Of a stretch of 13,652 nucleotides of DNA, positions 13,301-13,652 are shown one piece after another. Source of the stretch: JAMWZF01 sp041628615 (lineage in GTDB: Bacteria > Pseudomonadota > Alphaproteobacteria > Rhodobacterales > Rhodobacteraceae); contig JBFKOW010000089.1 of assembly GCA_041628615.1 (NCBI GenBank), positions 1 to 13,652 on the forward strand, read 5' to 3'. Under the pieces are notes generated by a model. That model did no database searches. It was not told the origin of the DNA and saw only the letters and a list, made by a program, of their open reading frames with translations. The first letter of the stretch is position 1, and every line of letters starts with the position of its first letter. A program made the position numbers and the translations under genes.

Positions 13301-13652
13301 GCCTGAACCGCGAGGGGCGGGAGCGGCTGCTGACCGCCTTCGAGCAGGTCAACACCAATTTCGGGATGCTGTTCACCCACCTGTTCGGCGGCGGCGAGGC
13401 GCGGCTGATGCTGGTCGAGAGCGACGATCCGCTGGAGGCGGGACTCGAGATCATGTGCCAGCCGCCGGGCAAGAAGCTGTCGACCCTGTCGCTGCTGTCC
13501 GGGGGCGAGCAGACGCTGACCGCGCTGGCGCTGATCTTCGCGGTGTTCCTCGCCAACCCGGCGCCGATCTGCGTGCTGGACGAGGTCGACGCGCCGCTCG
13601 ACGACGCCAACGTGGGCCGGTTCTGCGACATGCTGGACGAGATGACCCGCCG
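10342..13652 (+). CDS. smc: Chromosome segregation ATPase SMC (3' end cut by window edge)
   Basis: SMC is the ATP-driven core of the SMC-ScpAB condensin that organises and segregates the chromosome. 1103 codons are visible and only the last few dozen residues are missing. The head begins MRFTRLRLNGFKSFVDPTDL, with Walker A GPNGCGKS at 31-38 and the RQGQISELINAKP loop. Long Ala/Glu/Arg-rich coiled coils flank a hinge at about 520-630, starting near GYEKALGAALADDL. The C-terminal head has the ABC signature LSGGEQ at 1052-1057 and Walker B VLDEVDAP with Asp1080 and Glu1081, followed by the D-loop. The start is a GTG: an in-frame TGA lies at 10279, no other start codon occurs between them, and the next Met is past Walker A. 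The ribosome-binding site is weak. Very long open frames on the other strand and frames here are shadows of its GC-rich codons. It is divergent from the riboswitch-cbtBA unit. Confidence 0.97.
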   Translation, partial: MRFTRLRLNGFKSFVDPTDLVISDGLTGVVGPNGCGKSNLLEALRWVMGENRPTAMRGGGMEDVIFAGTSSRPARSHAEVSLHIDNSERLAPAGFNDSDLLEITRRITRDIGSAYRVGAKDVRARDVQMLFADASTGAHSPALVRQGQISELINAKPRNRRKVLEDAAGIGGLYQRRHEAELKLNGAEQNLARVDDVIEQLAKQLSELARQARQAARYREIGAALRQAEGVLLWRRWQEADAGRAAAEGQLTERTRAAGAAEAAARAAAAAREAAETALPPLREEEAIAAAVLQRLIVERDTLAAEAARAEEAIAALTARIAQLDKDAERESALNHDAGETIARLEAEQAELARQGEGHDAALAEAAAAAKEAAEVLSAREGDLSRLTEDVARLSARHGSAHRLLGDSRTTLERAEAAAQAAGTEMQGAKAALAETGRAVETAGAGLTAAQQAAVEAEAALARTEAERAEAQTREAEARARLSAAEGEEKAIRAEVAALARLVDRDAAEGSQVMDRLRVEPGYEKALGAALADDLRAPAVGAEAGSGWVELPAYPQAQTLPEGVASLANHVTVPGVLARRIGQVGLVDRADGPRLQPALRPGQRLVSVEGDLWRWDGFRTAAEDAPSAAALRLEQLNRLVALKHDLEDLAATATGMRQAHGALTARLADVTAAEKAAREARRAADARQAEASRALSRAEADRNLAEGKVETLALALKRHQDEAGEARLRLREAEAAVADLPDLDAARQGAEAIKQAVEAARIAMMSRRSAHDELRREGEARSRRAEAVTRDLGTWRTRLDNAAARSAELAQRRAAAEAELDEARAVPAGLARRRDDLADAIDAAETRRKAAADALASGEGRLREAAGSEREAERAASEAREARAAAEARAEAARAAVAAAAGRIAETMEMTPAALLDSLDADPDAMAGAEQVEAEVNRLKRQRDALGAVNLRAEEDAREVQAEHDTLVTEKADLEAAIRTLRSGIASLNREGRERLLTAFEQVNTNFGMLFTHLFGGGEARLMLVESDDPLEAGLEIMCQPPGKKLSTLSLLSGGEQTLTALALIFAVFLANPAPICVLDEVDAPLDDANVGRFCDMLDEMTR

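Noticed and set aside
10087..13380. A 1097-codon open frame on the minus strand, opposite smc
   Set aside because: It is composed of repetitive Gly/Leu/Arg/Gln with no recognisable domain. The plus strand encodes an unmistakable SMC, and GC-rich third positions keep the antisense frame free of stops.

Overview
The window is GC-rich throughout (roughly 70% by eye) and densely coding. The aerobic-pathway cobaltochelatase subunit CobN, CobW, CobO, the CbtAB cobalt transporter and a DUF1636 protein together suggest an alphaproteobacterium, most likely of the Rhodobacteraceae. This assignment is inferred from gene content and composition, not from a marker gene.

Layout. Positions 2-1435 (+) hold the 3' part of a thiamine-diphosphate enzyme of the acetolactate synthase-like superfamily. 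A degenerate 9-bp tandem repeat begins right after its stop and is followed by hairpin-rich spacer. A minus-strand block then runs from about 10.12 kb down to 1.73 kb: a cobalamin riboswitch, cbtB, cbtA, cobW, a GNAT acetyltransferase, cobN, a GFA-type zinc protein, cobO and a short BLUF blue-light receptor. One plus-strand gene, a cysteine-rich DUF1636 protein, lies between cbtA and cobW. It shares overlapping stop codons with cbtA and is only 39 bp from the cobW start. A possible 22-codon hydrophobic peptide is encoded on the plus strand between the GFA gene and cobO. From 10342 to the right edge runs smc (+), which lacks only its extreme C-terminus.

How the genes work together. CbtA and CbtB are predicted to bring cobalt into the cell. 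CobW, a P-loop metallochaperone with a long His/Asp tract, is thought to hand Co2+ to the CobN(ST) chelatase, which inserts it into hydrogenobyrinic acid a,c-diamide. CobO then adenosylates the corrinoid. The riboswitch just upstream of cbtB should shut down cobalt uptake when B12 is plentiful. CobS and CobT are not in the window. No second riboswitch was found before cobW, so cobW-GNAT-cobN-GFA either has its own promoter inside the DUF1636 gene or is read through from cbtBA.

The unusual points are the passenger genes woven into the cobalamin block (GNAT and GFA, both joined by 4-nt overlaps), the antisense DUF1636 gene, the BLUF photoreceptor at the 3' end of the block, a consensus DnaA box just upstream of smc, and the 9-bp minisatellite. 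I found no mobile element, CRISPR array, tRNA or rRNA.
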